DNA of 64,000 nucleotides from Halomonas sp. HAL1 (GCF_030544485.1 NZ_CP130610.1:620001-684000), one strand, 5' to 3'. Shown: positions 18,064 to 27,787, counted from the first letter of the stretch. The notes: generated from the sequence alone by a model not told the origin. A program made the numbers and translations.

Positions 18064-19013
18064 CACCGCTTTATGACCGCGATGGCTGGATTTGGCACGA
18101 TGGTGAATGGCTGGAGTGGCGCGAAGCCAAGGTGCACGTATTCACCCATACGTTGCACTATGGCATGGGCTGTTTTGAGGGTGTACGCGCTTACGCTGGC
18201 CCTTCGGGCACGCATCTATTTCGTGCTGCTGAACATACCCGCCGCTTAGCAGAAAGCGCTCATTCGCTGGATATGCCGCTGCCGTTTAGTGAAGCGGAAC
18301 TTATCAATGCCCAGCGCGAGTGCCTGACCAAAAACGGCCTGAGCAATGCCTACCTGAAACCTACCGTGTTTTTTGGTGCAGAAGGTTTAGGACTACGCGC
18401 CCAGGGGCTAACCACTCACGTAATGGTCGCCGCCTGGGATCTAGGCCCCTATATTTCACCCCAGGCCGCCACACACGGTTTGCGCGCGCTGACCTCTTCC
18501 TGGGCGCGTCACCACGTCAATATCAGCCTATGTCGTGCGAAAACCAACGGCCACTACGTTAACTCGATACTGGCGCTGAATACCGCAATCAAGGCTGGGT
18601 TCGATGAAACCATTATGCTCGACCCGGAAGGCTATGTAGCCGAGGCATCGGCGGCGAATGTCTTCTTGCTGCGCGATGGCGTGCTGCACACCCCGGAAGT
18701 AACGTCGTGTTTGCAAGGCATCACCCGGGATAGCGTTATTCAGCTGGCGCAAAAGGTGCTGGGTATTGAAGTGCGTGAGCGGCGGATTACCCGTGATGAG
18801 CTCTACACCGCCGATGAGGCATTTTTAACTGGCACCGCCGCCGAAATACTCCCGCTGCGCGAGCTGGATGGCCGCCGCATTGGGGGTCGCGCTGGCGCAC
18901 CACCCACCAACGAACCCATCAGCCAAGACAGTGTGACGGCTCAGCTGCAGGGCTTATATCGCCAGGCGGTGCGCGGCGAGCTGGATGATTTCAGGCATTG
19001 GTTAACGCCTTAG
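18060..19013 (+). CDS. Class IV aminotransferase (branched-chain aminotransferase-like)
   Basis: 317 residues starting MTPLYDRDGWIWHDGEWLEW. It shows 'THTLHYGMGCFEGVRAY', the PLP-binding lysine in 'SLCRAKTNGHYVNSILA' and 'GYVAEASAANVFLLRDGVLHTPEVTSCLQGITRDSVIQLA', matching the fold IV family of IlvE and D-amino acid transaminases. The ATG overlaps the previous stop (ATGA). The upstream in-frame extension to 18033 lies within the deacetylase gene and is not used. In this operon it probably transaminates the freed amine or amino acid, or a housekeeping IlvE has been recruited. Confidence 0.9.
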   Translation: MTPLYDRDGWIWHDGEWLEWREAKVHVFTHTLHYGMGCFEGVRAYAGPSGTHLFRAAEHTRRLAESAHSLDMPLPFSEAELINAQRECLTKNGLSNAYLKPTVFFGAEGLGLRAQGLTTHVMVAAWDLGPYISPQAATHGLRALTSSWARHHVNISLCRAKTNGHYVNSILALNTAIKAGFDETIMLDPEGYVAEASAANVFLLRDGVLHTPEVTSCLQGITRDSVIQLAQKVLGIEVRERRITRDELYTADEAFLTGTAAEILPLRELDGRRIGGRAGAPPTNEPISQDSVTAQLQGLYRQAVRGELDDFRHWLTP

Positions 19014-19061
19014 GACTATTGGGGTTGGAAGTAAGAACTATGCAACCCCTGTCACCCGCTG

Positions 19062-19154
19062 CGAGGGCAGGTTGAAGCGAGGGTCTTTTTCCAGGGATGG
19101 AAAAAGTAGCGCCCAGGGATGGGTTCACAGCGCCCTCGCGGAAACCTGCCCTCG
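19062..19154. repeat. Intergenic repeat with terminal inverted motif
   Basis: A 12-bp perfect inverted pair (CGAGGGCAGGTT at 19062-19073 and AACCTGCCCTCG at 19143-19154) encloses two direct copies of CCAGGGATGG (19091-19100, 19113-19122). It fills most of the spacer between two convergent genes. The layout resembles families of dispersed palindromic intergenic elements; only one copy is in this window. Confidence 0.6.
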
Positions 19155-19206
19155 ATGCTTACAGCTATCTGCATGCATACATCCTTTATCAAATTTACTA
19201 ATTTAA

Positions 19207-20316
19207 TCAGGCGTGCTCTTTAATAGCCTGTTCGAGAGCCGCCAATCTCCCCGGCTCCAGCGCTGCTTGTACCGCCGTAATACGTATCACATTGGCAAGC
19301 TCTGGATGCGCCAAGCGAGCAACTAATACGCCTTTGTCTAGCAGTTGCTGGTGAACCTCAGTGGCGAGGTCGGCGCTGGGCAGGCGAATGCCGATAAAGT
19401 TGGTGGCGCTGGGGAGCACGTCGGCACCAAGTGCGCGAAAGTGCTCAGCCAACTGCTCACGGCGGGCTTTTACATCGGCGACGTGTTGGTGAACCTCGTC
19501 AGGGTGATCAAGCACCACTTCGGCGGCGGCCAGGGTCAGCGACGACACCGCGTAGTGAATACGCACCTTCATCATCATCGCCAGCACCTCAGGGTCGGCG
19601 ATGGCGTAGCCAATGCGCAGGCCCGCCAGGCCATGAGCCTTGGAAAGCGTGCGCAGTCGAATCACCCCAGGTATTGCTTTGGCAGCAAACTCGCTGCCCG
19701 CGTCATCACGAAAATCCCCATAGGCTTCGTCTAACAATAGCCAGCAGGTGTCGGGCAGCGCCTCGCGCAGTTTGAGGATGGCGCTGTCGCTGTGCAAATG
19801 GCCACTGGGGTTGTCCGGGTTGGCCAGGTACACCAGCCGCGCGTTTTCCTGATGTGCCGCTGCGATAAGGGCTTCCAGATCGGGAGCCAACACGCCGGGT
19901 GCCTCAAAATAGCTGGGCTCAATCAAGCGGCAACCCTGGCCTTTGGCGAAATAGCCCAAGGTGGGGTAGGTGCCTGCGGTGCTCACCACGGTGTCGCCAG
20001 GTTCGCAGGTGGTGCGCAGGGCCAGGGCAATCAAGCTGTCAGCACCGGCATCCACTAGCATCGTTTCCAGCGGAATACCTTGCTGTGCGCTCAAGCGCTG
20101 GCGCACGCCCAGCGCTTCGGCATCGCCGTAGCAGTAAACGTGTTCGGCCAGGGCATCGCCAAAGTGTTCGCGCAGGGCGCGGTGGGGCATATCCAGGCCT
20201 TCGTTAGAGCCCAGCCGGTGGGGGATTTCCTTTCCGATGCGGCGTTCTAATACTTTGATACCGGGGAAGGGGTTATGCGGGCCTTCGCCAGTTAAGTGCT
20301 CGGGATAACGGGGCAT
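19207..20316 (-). CDS. Class I/II aminotransferase (histidinol-phosphate aminotransferase-like)
   Basis: 369 residues of PLP fold type I. Visible are 'VDAGADSLIALALRTTCEPGDTVV', 'YLANPDNPSGHL' (the Asn-Pro pair), 'LLLDEAYGDF' and the Schiff-base lysine in 'RTLSKAHGLAGLRIGYAIAD'. It resembles HisC, but the gene is not with his genes; it lies beside an FAD oxidase and a peptide transporter, so a catabolic aminotransferase with a different substrate is more likely. Head-to-tail with the FAD oxidase gene, 38 bases apart. Confidence 0.85.
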   Translation of the reverse strand: MPRYPEHLTGEGPHNPFPGIKVLERRIGKEIPHRLGSNEGLDMPHRALREHFGDALAEHVYCYGDAEALGVRQRLSAQQGIPLETMLVDAGADSLIALALRTTCEPGDTVVSTAGTYPTLGYFAKGQGCRLIEPSYFEAPGVLAPDLEALIAAAHQENARLVYLANPDNPSGHLHSDSAILKLREALPDTCWLLLDEAYGDFRDDAGSEFAAKAIPGVIRLRTLSKAHGLAGLRIGYAIADPEVLAMMMKVRIHYAVSSLTLAAAEVVLDHPDEVHQHVADVKARREQLAEHFRALGADVLPSATNFIGIRLPSADLATEVHQQLLDKGVLVARLAHPELANVIRITAVQAALEPGRLAALEQAIKEHA

Positions 20317-20354
20317 AGAAAGTCCTAAAATAGTAAACAGTGTTGATGAGCAAC

Positions 20355-21746
20355 TTAAAACGTTTCTAGAAGTACTTTACCGCGATTCAATAGATTGAGC
20401 GGGTCTAGCGCTTGCTTGAGGGTATGCATCAGCTCGATCTCGGCGCTGGAGCGGCAGGTACTCAGCCAGGGCCGCTTCTCCAGGCCAATGCCGTGCTCGG
20501 CGGAGACCGAGCCGCCAAGTGCTGCCAGCGGCTGATAGACCATGGCTTCCACCTCGCGTCGAACCGACAGCTCGGCACTCCCCGCACTAACGGAAATATG
20601 CAGATTGCCATCGCCCAGATGGCCAAACACTACCAGGCGCGCCTCGGGCCAGCGCTGGGTTAGCTGCGCTTCCAAGGCATCGGTGTAGCGCTGCATATCG
20701 GTAATCGGCAGGCTGACATCGAAAGTGAGCACTGGTGCGAGCCCCTTGATCAGCCCCTCAATATCTTCACGAATGGCCCATAGCCCATCGCGCTGGGTAG
20801 TCGACTGCGCAATCACCGCATCGACGATCAGCTCGTTCTCTAACGCGCTTTCTAACGCCTCGCTGAACTGGTTGGCGTTGCGCTCGGCGTCGCTGCCCAG
20901 GGAGTCAATGATCACATAAAACGGGTACTCGGTGGCAATCGGCGGGGTGTGGCGGTCCAGGGTTTCAGTGAGCAGACGGTAGTGGTTTTGCCACATCACC
21001 TCAAAAGCACCGAGGCCGCCGCCGAGCGCTTTGCCCATATGGCTGAGTAGCCCTGTGAGCGCCTCAAATGAGGGGCAGGCCACCATTGCCGTTTGTTCGC
21101 TGGGGGTCGGTGGCTGCAGGCGCAGCACTGCGCGGGTCACAATCCCCAGGGTGCCTTCGCTACCGATGAACAGCTGCTTCAAATCGAAACCGGCGTTGTT
21201 TTTCAGCATGTGATTCATGGAGCTGACCACCCGGCCATCGGCCATGACCGCTTCTAACCCCAACACCTGCTGGCGCATCATGCCGTAGCGAATCACCCGA
21301 ACGCCACCGGCGTTAGTGGCGATATTGCCGCCAATGGTGCAGCTACCCCGAGCGCCCAGATCCAGCGGGAACTGCAGACCGACCTCTTTCGCGGCTTCTT
21401 GAACCCGCTGCAGCGGTGCCCCCGCCTGCACGGTGAGGGTGCCGCCCACTTGGTCGATCGCTTCAATCGCGCTCATACGTTCCAGGGAAATCACCAGCTC
21501 ATCCGGGCTAGCCTCTGCACCGTGAACCAACCCGGTTAATCCGCCGTGGGTCACCACCGGCTGCTGCAATTCATAGCAGGCGCGCATCACTGTGGAAAGT
21601 TGCTCGGTATCCGCCGGGCGAACAATCGCCCCGGCCTGGCAGGGGGCGCCGGTCATCCAATCCACGCGTCGGCTGTGCACATCATCGCCGGTCAATACAT
21701 GGGCCGGGCCAACAATGGCGCGCAGCGCCTCCAGGGTTATCTGCAT
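20355..21746 (-). CDS. FAD-linked oxidase (GlcD / D-2-hydroxyacid dehydrogenase type)
   Basis: 463 residues. The N-terminal FAD_binding_4 (PCMH) domain carries 'VVTHGGLTGLVHGAEA' and 'FPLDLGARGSCTIGGNIATNAGGVRVIRYGMMRQQVLGLEAVMADG'; the C-terminal FAD-oxidase domain ends with 'FGHLGDGNLHISVSAG' and 'SAEHGIGLEKRPWL'. This fits GlcD or D-2-hydroxyglutarate dehydrogenases that oxidise D-2-hydroxyacids and pass electrons to a quinone or ETF. Paired with an aminotransferase, it may process a 2-oxo/2-hydroxy acid from the imported peptide or amide. Exact substrate unknown. Confidence 0.9.
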   Translation of the reverse strand: MQITLEALRAIVGPAHVLTGDDVHSRRVDWMTGAPCQAGAIVRPADTEQLSTVMRACYELQQPVVTHGGLTGLVHGAEASPDELVISLERMSAIEAIDQVGGTLTVQAGAPLQRVQEAAKEVGLQFPLDLGARGSCTIGGNIATNAGGVRVIRYGMMRQQVLGLEAVMADGRVVSSMNHMLKNNAGFDLKQLFIGSEGTLGIVTRAVLRLQPPTPSEQTAMVACPSFEALTGLLSHMGKALGGGLGAFEVMWQNHYRLLTETLDRHTPPIATEYPFYVIIDSLGSDAERNANQFSEALESALENELIVDAVIAQSTTQRDGLWAIREDIEGLIKGLAPVLTFDVSLPITDMQRYTDALEAQLTQRWPEARLVVFGHLGDGNLHISVSAGSAELSVRREVEAMVYQPLAALGGSVSAEHGIGLEKRPWLSTCRSSAEIELMHTLKQALDPLNLLNRGKVLLETF

Positions 21747-21774
21747 TGGGTATCCTTTTTTACCATTAAATAAT

Positions 21775-23415
21775 TTACACAGTGGCCGCCACGGGGGCTT
21801 CGCGGCCGGGAATCGCCCTTAGCAGATCCTGGGTATACGCCTCACGTGGGGCGAGGAAAATCTGCTCGGCGCTGCCTTGCTCGACGATGCGGCCGTGTTG
21901 CATCACCACGATGCGGTCGCAAATCTGCGCGGCAACGCGCAGGTCGTGGGTGATAAATAGCAGCGACAGGGAGAGCCGCTGTTTCAGCTCCTCCAGCAGC
22001 TCTAAGACCTGGGCTTGAATCGACACATCCAGCGCCGAGACGGCCTCATCCGCCACGATCAGCTCGGGGTTGAGCGCTAGTGCTCGGGCAATGCCGATGC
22101 GCTGACGCTGGCCGCCGGAAAACTCGTGGGGAAAGCGCTCCACGGCGCTGGCGCCCAAGCCCACCATGTCGAGCAGCTCGCCCGCCTGCTTGAGCGCTGC
22201 AGCTTTGGGCGTGCCGTTGGCAATGGGCCCCTGAGCAATCGCCATTCCCACTTTGGTGCGTGGGTTGAGCGAGGCGTAGGGGTCTTGGAATATCATCTGC
22301 ACCCGGTGGCGTTCCCGGCGCAGCGCATCGCCTTTGAGCTGGGAAAGGTTCACCCCATCGAGCAGCAACTCGCCGCTATCGGGGTGCTCCAAACGCACCA
22401 CACAGCGCCCAAGCGTGGATTTTCCCGAACCAGACTCACCTACAATTCCCACCGTTTCACCCCGCGCCAAGGTGAGCGACACATCCTCAAGGGCGCGCAC
22501 TTCGCGAGAAGGTTTAAGGAACCCGCCTCGGGAGCGAAAGACCTTATTGAGCTGCTTGATCTCCAGCAGCGGGGCGACTTGGCTGGTTTCACGGTGGGGC
22601 GGCACCGCATTGCTGGGAATCGCGGCAATCAGCGCTTGGGTATAGGCGTCTTGAGGATTCTCAAGCACCGACTTGGCGTCACCCAGCTCGACGATCTTGC
22701 CGTGACGCATGACGCAAACTCGATTGGCAATTTCGGCCACCACGCCAAAGTCGTGGGTGATAAACATCACCGACATGCCGCGCCGCTGCTGAAGGTCGCG
22801 AATCAGCTCCAGAATCTGCGCTTGCGTGGTGACATCCAGCGCCGTGGTGGGCTCGTCGGCAATCAGTAGAATGGGCTCCAGTGCGAGTGCCATGGCAATC
22901 ATCACCCGCTGGCGCTGGCCGCCGGAAAGCTCGAACGGGTAGGCGCGAATGGCTTTCTCCGGCTGTGGAATGCCCACTTCGATCAACAGCTCCAGCGCGC
23001 GGGCTTGACGCTCTTTGGGGTTGAACTGGCCGTGGGCCTCAAACACCTCGGCAATTTGCGCGCCTACCCGCATCAGTGGGTTAAGGGCGGTCATCGGCTC
23101 CTGGAAGATCATGCCAATTTTTAGCCCGCGCAGGGCGCGGTGCTGCTTTTCCGTCAGGGCAAGTAAATCCTGCCCTTCAAAGAGTATCTCGCCATGGGTG
23201 GCGTTCACGCCTTTGGGCAGCAGCCCCATCACGGCGTTGGCGGCCATCGATTTGCCGGAACCGGACTCGCCCACCACGCACATGATCTCCCCGCGCTTCA
23301 CGTCGTAACTGACGTCCTCCACCGCCAGGGCGCGATCCGCCCCTTTTGGGAGCGCAATGTTCAGATCGCGAATGCTGAGGACGGTGTCAGCCGATTGATT
23401 CTCTGTAATAGGCAT
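21775..23415 (-). CDS. Dipeptide/oligopeptide ABC transporter, fused double ATPase
   Basis: 546 residues with two complete nucleotide-binding domains in one chain, equivalent to DppD plus DppF. Each half has a Walker A ('[16 protein letters not shown]', '[16 protein letters not shown]'), an ABC signature ('[15 protein letters not shown]', '[15 protein letters not shown]') and a Walker B ('[13 protein letters not shown]', '[13 protein letters not shown]'). The second half has the oligopeptide-type insert between Walker A and the signature. It follows the two permease genes and powers the complex at the inner membrane. Confidence 0.95.
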   Translation of the reverse strand: MPITENQSADTVLSIRDLNIALPKGADRALAVEDVSYDVKRGEIMCVVGESGSGKSMAANAVMGLLPKGVNATHGEILFEGQDLLALTEKQHRALRGLKIGMIFQEPMTALNPLMRVGAQIAEVFEAHGQFNPKERQARALELLIEVGIPQPEKAIRAYPFELSGGQRQRVMIAMALALEPILLIADEPTTALDVTTQAQILELIRDLQQRRGMSVMFITHDFGVVAEIANRVCVMRHGKIVELGDAKSVLENPQDAYTQALIAAIPSNAVPPHRETSQVAPLLEIKQLNKVFRSRGGFLKPSREVRALEDVSLTLARGETVGIVGESGSGKSTLGRCVVRLEHPDSGELLLDGVNLSQLKGDALRRERHRVQMIFQDPYASLNPRTKVGMAIAQGPIANGTPKAAALKQAGELLDMVGLGASAVERFPHEFSGGQRQRIGIARALALNPELIVADEAVSALDVSIQAQVLELLEELKQRLSLSLLFITHDLRVAAQICDRIVVMQHGRIVEQGSAEQIFLAPREAYTQDLLRAIPGREAPVAATV

Positions 23416-23424
23416 ATAAAGTCC

Positions 23425-24258
23425 TTAGCGCTCGCGTGATAGTTTGGGGTTCAAAGCGTCGTCTAACCCTTCACCCACCAGATTTAACGCCAGTACGGTG
23501 AGCAGAATCGCCACCCCTGGGAAGAAGCTCAGCCACCACGCTTGGCGAATCACTGTGCGCGCCGCGCCGATCATATAGCCCCAGGACATCACGTTAGGAT
23601 CGCCCAAGCCGAGAAACGACAGCGCTGACTCCAGCAAAATCGCGGTGGCGACCATGAGTGATGCCAGCACGATAATCGGCGACAGCGTATTGGGCAGAAT
23701 CTGACGCAGAATGATCGTGGTGTTGGACTGGCCGACCAAGCGCGCCGCTTCCACGTATTCCCGGTTGCGCAGCGACATAAACTCGGCGCGCACTAAACGG
23801 GCTACCGGTGGCCAACTGACAATCGCAATCGCCAGCACAATCGAGGTGATGCTGGGCTGCATAATCGCCACCAATACAATTGCCAGCGCGAAGTTGGGGA
23901 TGGTCTGGAAGAACTCGGTAAAGCGCATCAGTACGTCATCAATAATGCCGCCGTAGTAGCCTGCAATGGCCCCCAAGGGAACGCCAATCAGCAGCGCCAC
24001 ACTGGTGGATACCAGCCCAATCAACAGCGATACCCAGGCGCCGTGCATTAAGCCTGATGCCACATTGCGGCCCATGGTGTCGGTGCCCAGGGGAAAGCCG
24101 TCTTGCGAGAGCGGCGGCAAAAAGGGCCGCTGCACCATCCGCCAGGGCGATTCAGGAAATAGCAGCGGCGCCAGTATGGCCATGGCGATAATCAGCAGCA
24201 GGATGATCAGCCCGACGAGGGCGCCACGGTTTTGCGCGAAGCGTGCGAAAAAGCTCAT
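23425..24258 (-). CDS. ABC transporter permease (DppC/OppC type)
   Basis: 277 residues with an N-terminal helix, the family's periplasmic segment ('FPLGTDTMGRNVASGLMHGAWVSLLIG') and the EAA-loop motif 'EYVEAARLVGQSNTTIILRQILPNTLSPIIV'. Its ATG overlaps the DppB-like stop by four bases. It ends 10 bases before the ATPase start. Forms the transmembrane channel with the DppB-type permease. Confidence 0.94.
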   Translation of the reverse strand: MSFFARFAQNRGALVGLIILLLIIAMAILAPLLFPESPWRMVQRPFLPPLSQDGFPLGTDTMGRNVASGLMHGAWVSLLIGLVSTSVALLIGVPLGAIAGYYGGIIDDVLMRFTEFFQTIPNFALAIVLVAIMQPSITSIVLAIAIVSWPPVARLVRAEFMSLRNREYVEAARLVGQSNTTIILRQILPNTLSPIIVLASLMVATAILLESALSFLGLGDPNVMSWGYMIGAARTVIRQAWWLSFFPGVAILLTVLALNLVGEGLDDALNPKLSRER

Positions 24259-25235
24259 GAGGCCCCCTTCTTGATGCGTGGATCAGCCAGGCTGTACACC
24301 AAATCGGTGATGATATTGAAAACAATGACCAAGGCCGCCGAGAAGAAGAAAATACCCAGCAGCAGGTTGTAGTCGCGCTGTTGCAACGCTTCGAACATCA
24401 GCCGCCCGATGCCGGGCCAGGCAAACACGGTTTCGGTCAGGATCGCCCCGCCGACCATCTGCCCCGCCTGCAGGCCTGCTAACGTGATGATCGGCAGCAG
24501 GGCGTTACGCAGCACATGACGGCGCTGAATAATGCTGGGCTTCAAACCTTTGGCGCGGGCGGTTTTGACGTAATCCTGTTGAGCGGCATCGAGCATTGAG
24601 GTGCGCGTCATGCGGGTATAAATCGCCATAAAAAACAGCGCTAAGGTGGTCGCCGGGAGCACTAGGTGCTTGGCGACATCGAGCACCAGCGCAAACCCTG
24701 TATGGCCTGCCCCCACGGTGTAAAGCCCATAGGCGGGCAGCCAGCCAAGGTAGACGGAAAACACCACCACCGACATCAGTGCAACCCAGAACAGCGGCGT
24801 GGCGTAGAACACCAGCGCTAGCGCCATGATGATCGAGCCGGAAGGCTTCTTAACCCGTGACGCGGCCATGGAACCCGCCACGATGCCCAATACCAGCGAA
24901 AGCACAAAAGCGGTGCCGGTGAGCAGTAGGGTGGCGGGTAAACGATCCATAATCAGATCAAATACCGGGACGCCCAATCGGTAGGAGTAGCCGAAATCGA
25001 GCATGGCGATACCCGACACGTAGCGCCACAGCTGCACGTACATCGGCTGATCGAGCCCAAACCGCTCGCGCAGTTGGTTGAGAAACTCCTGGTCGGCGGC
25101 ACCCGCTTCGCCAGCCAGAATCGCGGCCGGGTCACCGGGGGCCAGCTGAATCAGCAAGAAGTTAAAAATAACGATTAAAAACAGCACAATCACGGCTTTA
25201 AACAGCCGCATCAGAATGAGGCGCGCGTAAACCAT
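24255..25235 (-). CDS. ABC transporter permease (DppB/OppB type)
   Basis: 326 residues from the ATG at 25235, preceded by AGGAAA seven bases upstream. The N-terminus 'RLILMRLFKAVIVLFLIVIFNFLLIQLAPGDPA' and the EAA motif 'YVKTARAKGLKPSIIQRRHVLRNALLPIITLAG' with 'VFAWPGIGRLMFEAL' are diagnostic of the family. A longer in-frame start at 25262 lacks a good ribosome-binding site. It lies downstream of the binding-protein gene across a terminator-like hairpin. Confidence 0.94.
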   Translation of the reverse strand: MVYARLILMRLFKAVIVLFLIVIFNFLLIQLAPGDPAAILAGEAGAADQEFLNQLRERFGLDQPMYVQLWRYVSGIAMLDFGYSYRLGVPVFDLIMDRLPATLLLTGTAFVLSLVLGIVAGSMAASRVKKPSGSIIMALALVFYATPLFWVALMSVVVFSVYLGWLPAYGLYTVGAGHTGFALVLDVAKHLVLPATTLALFFMAIYTRMTRTSMLDAAQQDYVKTARAKGLKPSIIQRRHVLRNALLPIITLAGLQAGQMVGGAILTETVFAWPGIGRLMFEALQQRDYNLLLGIFFFSAALVIVFNIITDLVYSLADPRIKKGAS

Positions 25236-25271
25236 AAGTCGTTTCCTGGCTAATACCTTCAAGACATAGCT

Positions 25272-25301
25272 AAAAAACCCAGGTAGCTCTCGCTACCTGG
25301 G
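25272..25301 (-). terminator. Terminator/attenuator between binding protein and permease genes
   Basis: A 10-bp perfect stem (CCCAGGTAGC / GCTACCTGGG, loop of four) is followed on the minus strand by U6. Its place after the substrate-binding-protein gene fits partial termination that yields excess binding protein over permease. Confidence 0.85.
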
Positions 25302-25311
25302 TAGCCTGGGT

Positions 25312-26868
25312 TTAGCGATCTAGCCAAGCATCTTTAAAGCCGTCGTTAACACCTACGCCGGAAGTAACCAGGTTCTGCACATCACAGCGGTACAGGGTCG
25401 GGAAGCCCAGTTCCATCAGCCAGCCAACGGGCACATCTTCGTGCAGGATTTCCTGAACTTCACTGTAAAGCGCTTCGCGTTCTTCGTCGGGAAAAGCCGT
25501 GGCAGCCTCATTGAACAGCTCGTCGACACGCTCGTTTTCGTAGCCTTCCACGTTATTCCAGGGCGAGCCCTTGGCAATATTGTCGGAAAGGTAGGTGCGT
25601 GAAATGCCCAGTGCCGGGTCGCCATACTGGTAGAGATAGGTAAAGGCCAGGTCGTAATCCCAATCGCCCAGGCGCTGGTTCCAGCCGCCCACATCGGTGG
25701 CTTGGGTTTCAACGTTAATGCCTACTTCGCGCAGGTTCTGCTGCACGGCTTCGGCCCAACGGGTCCAGGTTTCGCCGTAGGGCAGCGGCAGGATCGTGAT
25801 CTCTTCACCGTCGTAGCCCATTTCATCCAGCAGCTCACGGGCGCGGTCAGGATTGTAGTCGTAGGGTTCCAGGTCATCATTCTGGAAGCGTGCATTGGAA
25901 CCAAAGGCGGAGAGCGGCACATTGCCCAGGCCGTTCCACAGAACATCTTTGGCGAACTCGCGATCCATGGCGTACATCACCGCCTGGCGGAAGCGCTTAT
26001 CAGCGGTGGGGCCTTCGCGGTTGTTCATCCACAGCATGGCGAAGGGACTGAAGTACTCGTGGCCCTCTTCGGTCATGCAGACGTTATCCATCTCGGCCAG
26101 GCGGGGAATATCGAAGTTCTCGACGGTACCGCTGGGCAGCACGTCAATGGTCTCGTTCTCGAACGCCACCGCACGGGAAGCGCCGTCAGGAATGATGTGC
26201 CAGTTCACGCCATCCAGGTAGGGCAAGCCCTCTTCGTAATACTCTTCGTTCTTGACCAGTTCGATCACCGTGCCGCGCTCCCAGTTGGAGAACTTAAACG
26301 GGCCGGTGCCGATGGGGTGGTCGTTGTGCTCGTTATTGCGGAAGTCGGTACCTGCATAGAGGTGCTCAGGCACCATGGTAAAGGTACCCGCCTCAAAGGA
26401 GATCAGGAACGGACCGAAGGGTTGGGTCAGGGTAAATACGACGGTGTGGTCATCGGTGGCTTCGATGCTCTCTACATGCTGGAGCACGGCGCGGGCACTG
26501 GGGTTCAGCTCGCGGTGGAAGACATCGGCGGAGAACACCACATCATCAGCGGTAAAGGCTTCGCCGTCGTGCCAGGTAACGCCTTCACGCAGGTGGAAAG
26601 TGTAGGTACGGCCATCGTCGCTGACCTCCCACGACTCCGCCAGTTGTGGCATGGGTTCAAGGTCGGTGGAGTAGCGCAGCAGGCCTTCGTAGATATTGCC
26701 CGAGACGGTACGGGTGGGCGCGTTCTGAACCATGCCCAGCACCAGGCCAGGCGGCTCCGGCTGGATAATGGTGTTAACCACACCGCCCTCTTTAGGGTCA
26801 TTGGCTAGGGCGGCGGAGGTAAAAGCGAGTGCTGCAGCGGAAATAGCCAAAGCTAAAGGTTTTTTCAT
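25312..26868 (-). CDS. Peptide ABC transporter substrate-binding protein (family 5)
   Basis: 518 residues with signal peptide MKKPLALAISAAALAFTSAALA. The mature SBP_bac_5-type protein shows 'LRYSTDLEPMPQLAESWEVSDDGRTYTFHLREGVTWHDGEAFTADDVVFS' and 'YNPDRARELLDEMGYDGEEITI'. Such proteins bind di- and oligopeptides, nickel or opines. It is the first gene of a binding protein-permease-permease-ATPase operon and lies next to a divergent GntR regulator. Ligand unknown; context points to an amino-compound conjugate. Confidence 0.93.
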   Translation of the reverse strand: MKKPLALAISAAALAFTSAALANDPKEGGVVNTIIQPEPPGLVLGMVQNAPTRTVSGNIYEGLLRYSTDLEPMPQLAESWEVSDDGRTYTFHLREGVTWHDGEAFTADDVVFSADVFHRELNPSARAVLQHVESIEATDDHTVVFTLTQPFGPFLISFEAGTFTMVPEHLYAGTDFRNNEHNDHPIGTGPFKFSNWERGTVIELVKNEEYYEEGLPYLDGVNWHIIPDGASRAVAFENETIDVLPSGTVENFDIPRLAEMDNVCMTEEGHEYFSPFAMLWMNNREGPTADKRFRQAVMYAMDREFAKDVLWNGLGNVPLSAFGSNARFQNDDLEPYDYNPDRARELLDEMGYDGEEITILPLPYGETWTRWAEAVQQNLREVGINVETQATDVGGWNQRLGDWDYDLAFTYLYQYGDPALGISRTYLSDNIAKGSPWNNVEGYENERVDELFNEAATAFPDEEREALYSEVQEILHEDVPVGWLMELGFPTLYRCDVQNLVTSGVGVNDGFKDAWLDR

Positions 26869-26997
26869 GTTTCCTGCTCCTCGGTTATTAGCACGTAATA
26901 GGTTTACGTAGTCGTTAGGCGAGCGAGGCGTGACGTGTCAGGCCCGATTGTGATGTTTATTGGGGACCTGTTTTGACCATAGCAGCACTTGGTAAAA

Positions 26998-27028
26998 CTG
27001 TCGACAGTCGGCAATCGTTCGTCGACAG
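26998..27028. promoter_or_regulatory. Candidate GntR operator pair
   Basis: CTGTCGACAG, a perfect 10-bp palindrome (26998-27007), and a second GTCGACAG (27021-27028) lie 23 bp apart in the divergent region between the peptide-binding-protein gene and the GntR gene. The placement suits autoregulation and control of the transporter; binding is unproven. Confidence 0.5.
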
Positions 27029-27083
27029 GCAGCTTTTTTTCGTCATACTTAAGGAAACGCGTCATACCCCACGAGTGAACTTT

Positions 27084-27782
27084 ATGGCCTTATCAACGGC
27101 GGCTCCCAGGCCCTTTATTCAGCAGCAGAACCTTGTCGAGCAGGTGGCTGACTATTTGACCCAAGCGATTATTCAGCAACACTTTTTACCCGGCGAACGG
27201 CTTTCGGAAGTACAGCTTTCCCGTGACTTGGGCGTTAGCCGCGCACCGGTGCGTGAGGCCGCTCGTTTGTTGGAAAGCCGTGGTTTATTAATATCAAAAC
27301 CTCGCCGGGGCTTCTTTGTACGCGCGTTGAATGCCGTTGAACTCGAAGATGTGTTTGATTTGCGGCTATGCCTTGAGCGTCATGCGATTCAGCGCTTAAC
27401 GGAGCGCTATACGCCTGAAGCTCAGCGCGCGCTCAAGCAGCAGGTTGAGGTGCTTTGCGAGGCCGCAGCCGGTAACGATGGCACCCGTCGTATTGAAGAG
27501 GATCTGCAGTTTCACCGCCTGATGCTGCACTACGCCGGCAACGAGCGACTGTTGCGCGCCTTTGACGACCTGACCCATGAACTGCGTCTCTGCATCACCC
27601 TGATTACCAAAACCCATGAAGCCCCCGACACCATCGCCACCAGCCACTTTAAGCTGCTCGACGCGCTGGATAGCGGCAGCCCGGCCGCATGCCGTGAGGC
27701 GATTGACTACCATATCGGCGTTGCTCGTAAGTTCGTGGTGAAGGGGGTGGGCGAAACCGGAGATAGTTCTGATGAAGGATAG
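27084..27782 (+). CDS. GntR-family transcriptional regulator (FCD type)
   Basis: 232 residues from the ATG at 27084. The winged helix 'VADYLTQAIIQQHFLPGERLSEVQLSRDLGVSRAPVREAARLLESRGLLISKPRRGFFV' is followed by an all-helical FCD ligand domain ('EDVFDLRLCLERHAIQ', 'RIEEDLQFHRLMLHYAGNERLL', 'SHFKLLDALDSG'), whose Asp/His residues usually bind metal and an organic acid. The longer reading frame to 26973 covers the candidate operator palindromes and is not used. It probably controls the divergent peptide ABC operon and the deacetylase gene that starts six bases downstream. Confidence 0.9.
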   Translation: MALSTAAPRPFIQQQNLVEQVADYLTQAIIQQHFLPGERLSEVQLSRDLGVSRAPVREAARLLESRGLLISKPRRGFFVRALNAVELEDVFDLRLCLERHAIQRLTERYTPEAQRALKQQVEVLCEAAAGNDGTRRIEEDLQFHRLMLHYAGNERLLRAFDDLTHELRLCITLITKTHEAPDTIATSHFKLLDALDSGSPAACREAIDYHIGVARKFVVKGVGETGDSSDEG

Positions 27783-27787
27783 TTCTG

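Noticed and set aside
19207..20316. Biosynthetic hisC
   Set aside because: No other his gene is nearby and the neighbours are catabolic; only the family-level call is kept.
22126..22869. Open frame of 247 codons antisense to the fused ABC ATPase
   Set aside because: Shadow of the ATPase gene; composition and lack of motifs argue against coding.
25702..26808. Long open frame (368 codons) antisense to the peptide-binding-protein gene
   Set aside because: It mirrors a high-GC gene, has no family resemblance, and the sense gene is unmistakable.
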